64,000 nucleotides of DNA from Cephalotus follicularis (lineage: Eukaryota > Streptophyta > Magnoliopsida > Oxalidales > Cephalotaceae): the NCBI GenBank assembly GCA_001972305.1, contig BDDD01000716.1, positions 205,737 to 269,736 on the forward strand, written 5' to 3'. Position numbers and translations under genes: made by a program. The first letter of the stretch is position 1. The number at the start of each line of letters is the position of its first letter. Shown here one piece after another: positions 59,546 to 64,000 of the stretch. The notes beneath the pieces are model-generated. The model was not told the origin of the DNA. It saw nothing but the letters and a program-made list of their open reading frames with translations, and made no database searches.

Positions 59546-60990
59546 GAAACACTATTTGGATAGTCGTTATTTTCGTGTCAATAGTGATTCTTACATGTTG
59601 CAATTGTGTATAAATATTGGATACTTAGCGAATTCGCGGAAGACTCGTTTGATCCTTAGACCTGAGCGTCTGCTCTATATTGTATAGAGACTGTCTTGCT
59701 TTGATTGTCACCTTACTCAGTTCTTTCGTGGGGCTGACAATCGGATGGTCCTTGGGCTTGATAGAATTTGTATGAATATAAGCGAGTGCACAACATAGGA
59801 TCGTTACACCTGAGCGAAGGTGATCGACTCTAATTTGGTCTGATTGTACTATGGACTGTTGAAATCCTTGGCCAAGGTTGAGGTGGAGTGGAAATTGGAT
59901 TTCTAGGAGGTCTATAAAAAGTTTTAGTAATGATAAGATATTTTAGTTACTGAGGTACACGTGAACTGACAACAGGAAAAAGTCACATGTTACAGTAGTG
60001 TATGATAATTTATGAGAAAATTAATTGGATTAATTTCTCACATGGATAATATTGGATATTAGTCATAAGCATTTTAAATAGGTCTAAGACTATTTAGAAT
60101 AGCTTCACCAAACTTGGTGGGCGTTTCGGTAATTTATCAACACTACCGATAATAACCGAGACTTTAGGGTCCCTACCCGAGAATGGTATATCAATAAATA
60201 TTGGACATTTATATCTTTGTGATAATTTATAAAATCATATATTGATTAGTGGACTATGTGAGAAGTGTCACCATTGGATGGTTGACCTTTGTCACAATCT
60301 TACATAGTCTTACTAACAATATATTAAAGGGAATTGCTTTTAGAATGTTGTAGGATACATGAAAAGTCTCTCATATCTTCATACCAGCCGAAATTGAGAG
60401 AGAAAAAAGGGAGAAAAGAAAGTTTCTTAGGGTTTGCTTCATCTTTTCCATTTCTACAAGCTTGGAGCTTGTTTTTCTTATCTTCCCTTCATTGATTTTC
60501 ATCACGAAGGCATGGTAGCTACTTAGGGTGGAAATTTTTTGATAAACTCTTGTCAATTTTGTTTTACCCTTCTTGACATATAGGTTAGGGTGCAAGCTCT
60601 TACACAATTAGCTATCCTTTGAGTCATTCTTTGTCTTGGGAAGGTTTACATGGTGTAATTGAAACTTGGTTTAGAAATTAGAAATCTAGCGTTAATTCAT
60701 ACAAGGGTTGCCAAATTTTCTTGTTGAAGAAGCTTAAGGATTTGGAATCCAATTAGTATGGAGGACTTGGAGTCTCAAAAAGGAAGCTTCACAAGAAAGT
60801 ATCGACAAAGAGAAGGAACCTCCATAGTTGGTATTGCTTCTAAACATTCTCTTTGTATTTGGTTTGTCATATTAGCATACAAATGTATTAATTTGATTAT
60901 GGAAATGATGTGGTAATCCTTGGATAGTATCTGTGTTGGAATTATAATTAGTATAGCTTAGATGTTAATGGATGTGTTTTTCTACTGCGT
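59546..60990. other. Unassigned DNA, probably an LTR-type fragment
   Basis: No gene is supported. Around 60380-60620 the sequence GAGAGAGAAAAAAGGGAG, TTAGGGTTTGCTTCATC and ACAAGCTTGGAGCTTG resembles the transcribed leader part of some gypsy LTRs. GGTCTATAAAAAG near 59910 could be a TATA box. No clear ends or partner were found. Confidence 0.35.
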
Positions 60991-63674
60991 AATCTGAAAA
61001 TTTTAAAATTACACTATAATGCCCGAAATTTCTATCCATTGTACTTCGCATTGTAATTGAAATATGAGTTAATAAAATGATGGGTTTCCAATTTATAATG
61101 TTGGTTTTGGAGTAAAGGGATGTTAAAAGGTTGTATTGAATTGAAATGTTGAAGGATTGGACTAAAGCGTCGACGCCTATGAAACAAAAACGCGCGTTTC
61201 ATGTAAGTGTTCAAAGCGTTGACGCTAGAGATAAGCGTCGACGCCAATGCATGCACCAAGTTAAGCATCGACGCCCATGATATAATCGGCAACGCTTATA
61301 CTGTCTGACAGCGCAACGTGTTGATGATCACCATTCTCCAGGCATGCAAAAGCTGAGGGGAAGGAAGAGCACGCCACCTGTGCGTCATACGGCGAAAGAA
61401 GAGAAGGAATGGGACACTTGTACTCCATTCAGGCCGAATGGAAGAGAGAATGGGACATGTGTGTGTGCATGCAACAAGTGAAAGAGAAAGAAGACACATG
61501 TGGCGCCATGCATACACGGGAGAAAGAGAAGAGTGAGACCTGGGCATGCATGTACGGGGGAAAGGAAAAGTGAAGAGGAAATGTGCATAAAACGCACACT
61601 TTCATCCTCACCAAACGGGACCTAAGAAAGAAAAGAACAAAGAGTTAGAGAGAGACACTATAGAAACCAAAAAAGGGATGAGAGAATCATTCTCCATTGT
61701 TGAACCAAGAGAGAAACTTGGGAACTCGTTTGGAGTTGCTGGACTAGACCTAGAGCTACTGGAAGGCTCAAAGTTAGTGGACATAGGACTTAAAAAGGCG
61801 AACTTTCGGTTCCTAACTTGGAATCAAAGGTAGGGGATTTTATACATGCAAATTTGAACATGCAAATTTGAGTTCAAAAAATAGTAATTGTTCATTGATA
61901 AAATGCATGAATTTATGGATTGTGGACTGTTGGTTTGATGCCATGGTTACTGTTAGTTGTTAACCTGCCATGCATGCTGTATACTTAGTGAATATTGAAC
62001 TGGATTGCATGTGTGATTGATTGGTTTCCACTGGTATTGTGTTGAAACGAAGAAGATGATGTTTTGGACCGTATAACCGTCGTGTTATGTCAAGGAATCG
62101 TACTGGTTTCGCGATGAACGTCGATGCTTAGAGATAGTGTTGACACCCTGTTCAAATAATTGCATAAAGATGGAGATATGAACGTTGACGCCTGAGGTCC
62201 TACCTCAAAGCATCGACGCCAAAAGTGATAAGCGCCGACGCTCAAGGATCCTAACCTTGAAGCATCGACGCCAAAGACAAGTGTTGACGCGTAGAGTTCT
62301 AGACTAAGCGTTGACGCTAAGGATGGAAGCGTCGACGCTTAGAGGACATAAGCGTCGATGCCTATAGGATAAACGTCGACGCTTAAGCTACTGTTTTGCA
62401 CAGTTTCGCTTAGATGGCTTATGTTGATCCCGAAATGAGCCTAGATGCATTTGAGCATATGATTGCATCGCATATTGTTATGAATTGATCTGTGGATTGA
62501 ACTATCATATGACTTCTAAAATGTTTTGATTTTAACAAAATTGATATTTTATGTGGAAATGTATATTTTCCAAAAGATTGAAAAATTGTTTCAAACAATT
62601 GAAATATTGTTATACGAAAATGAATATTTTCGAAGGATTGAATATTGTTCAATGACTGATTATACATTTTGGAAAATGTATTACTTTCAAGTATTTTATA
62701 ACTTATAATTTACTTGGGAAAGGATTGACTGATTTGAATAGATGGATTGTGATGGGAATTCTTGGTTACCGAGCACAAAGTGCAAGTAACTAGGGATTTC
62801 GCATGTGTTGGCTACTAAACACATGGTGGAAGTAGCTAGAGTTTCCCATACATTGGTTACTAAACATCGGGTGGAAGTAACTAAGGACTCCCACATGCGT
62901 TGGTTACTAAACATCGGGTGGAAGTAACTGGGGACTCCCACATGCGTTGGTTACTAATCACAGAGTGTAATGTAATCGGGTTACTAATCATAGAGTGTAA
63001 TGTAACCGTGTGCTAACCACGGAGTATACGCAACCCTGGATTGGATTGATGGATCCTTAGTGACCTGATTGATGGATTGTTGGTCGTAGCCACTCGGCAT
63101 TATTGCGAACCTATTGGTACATGTACATATACCTACGTATGAGGATATATTATGTATTGCATCATTATGCATTCATTACATGAGATTCATTATCGTTGAC
63201 CCCAAAATGTATTTATATTTTCTCTAGTTATCAAGGTGAGGACAAAGGCTAACCCCTACAATTTCAGATTGATGCAGTGGGACTGATACAACGTACATTG
63301 GAGGATTGAAGAAGAGGCTGAGTTGTTCTTTTATGTAATGTTAAATTGGATAATATATTGATTAGATATTGTGTAATGGATTATGCATTTGGATAATTGT
63401 TAAGTATGGGCTGCTGTACTGAATGAGATATCGTATCGAATGTTTTGATCACGCTCCGTTTGAGGGCAATTAACAATGGTTATGTAATATTGTGTTTAAT
63501 CGTTAGTAACATGTAGTATGGGATGCATGTTACGTTTATTAATTCAGCTAATGTATCGAATGCTTCCGCAAATGAAATCGTATGTTTAAAAGTTTAAAAT
63601 TTATCCACTTTTATTTATGTTGATTGCCACGACCTTCGAGTCCATTATTGTTGTTATGGGAACGGGGTGTGACA
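60991..63674 (+). mobile_element. Gypsy LTR-like block with GCGTCGACGC arrays
   Basis: Ends at 63674 with GAACGGGGTGTGACA, the terminus of the blocks at 1939 and 46725. The last part (AGGTGAGGACAAAGGCTAACCCCTACAATTTCAG, split here for length: AGGTGAGGACAAAGG / CTAACCCCTACAATTTCAG) matches them near 63230. Palindromes GCGTCGACGC, GCGTTGACGC and GCATCGACGC occur at 61165-61275 and again at 62105-62390. Between 62755 and 63010 GGTTACTAAACATCGGGTGGAAGT-like units (about 60 bp; TTGGTTACTAAACA core) repeat four or five times. The 5' edge is not defined. Confidence 0.55.
62755..63010 (+). repeat. Tandem repeat (about 60 bp) in the gypsy LTR-like block
   Basis: Units built on TTGGTTACTAAACA, GGTGGAAGTAACT and GACTCCCACATGCG occur at about 62760, 62810, 62850, 62900 and, shortened, at 62945 and 62980. 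Copies become less alike at the edges. Confidence 0.75.
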
Positions 63675-64000
63675 TACACTCCTTAATGTCATTGCATATT
63701 CCTTAGAGGAATTACTGTGCTTAGGTTCGATTCCGATACATGGGGATGCATACGCATTCCAACAGATCACTGATGCTCCTTCGTTTGTTTCAAGCTCTGT
63801 TAGGAAACTAAAACACCATATAAACATATTAGACAACAGAACAAGTTTTGTTATCATCAAAACCAAAAGTATGATTATTGAATTCTAATTCAACATTAAA
63901 TTATCATATGCTCTATGTAGATCAATCTTCAAAGTGCGTCTAAGTTGCCATCTACTAAGATGATAACCATTCCATATTTCCCAAGCAAGAAGGATGTCAT
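63675..64000. other. Window end, no supported gene
   Basis: AT-rich sequence after the LTR terminus. TTTTGTTATCATCAAAACC near 63850 resembles words found around copia LTR ends, but nothing definite can be called. Confidence 0.3.

Noticed and set aside
59522..63679. TACAC on both sides (59522-59526 and 63675-63679) as a target duplication of one 4.1-kb LTR
   Set aside because: The 59527 start TGAACAGGACC is not a convincing LTR end, may still be Tat-B pol, and the sequence after 63679 does not continue Tat-B. Five bases can match by chance.

Overview
The window is nuclear DNA of a flowering plant, most likely a eudicot. It is a retrotransposon-rich region holding two ordinary plant genes. The evidence is spliced genes with GT-AG introns, plant-type Ty3/gypsy (Tat and chromovirus lineages) and Ty1/copia elements, and plant MITEs and MULEs. 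Nothing in it is bacterial or organellar. I cannot name the species.

Layout. 1-1939: a copia-like tail and LTR start, then the 3' part of a gypsy LTR. 1991-5915: a decayed Tat element on the minus strand (Tat-C). 5997-7101: two small MITE-like repeats and the upstream region of gene 1. 7102-10654 (+): an NHL-repeat membrane protein in seven coding exons. 11863-12329: a GC-rich hAT-type MITE. 13130-16093 (-): a DCC/DUF393 thiol-disulfide oxidoreductase-like protein in three exons, convergent with gene 1, with an MITE and an LTR relic in its introns. 16270-18692: a Mutator-like element with very long GA/CT-rich terminal repeats. 18877-30305: a Tat/Retand-type element (Tat-A) whose sense gag-pol is broken, but which carries on its antisense strand a complete-looking spliced gene. 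31632-37031: a decayed minus-strand copia element with non-canonical LTR ends. 37037-42051: AT-rich intergenic DNA.

42052-63674 is a nested stack. An old Tat element (Tat-B) is broken by a gypsy-LTR block, which itself holds a clean copia solo LTR. It is broken again by a 10.6-kb chromovirus-type gypsy element (48109-58751, TSD CAGAC). That element has a nearly intact gag-pol with one amber codon, has lost its pol 3' end, and carries an extra inverted LTR copy, forming an approximately 2-kb hairpin-capable repeat. More LTR-like sequence follows to the end of the window.

The most interesting signals are four. (1) The antisense gene in Tat-A has a TATA box, a 5'-UTR intron, coding exons, a frame-perfect 70-nt intron and a poly(A) signal, and its reading frames are intact while the sense polyprotein is not. 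(2) The head-to-head LTR repeat inside the chromovirus could make long dsRNA. (3) Palindromic GTCGAC-core arrays recur in LTRs of unrelated superfamilies. (4) The MULE has tandemly expanded termini and splice-like interior segments. The two host genes have no evident functional link to each other or to the elements.
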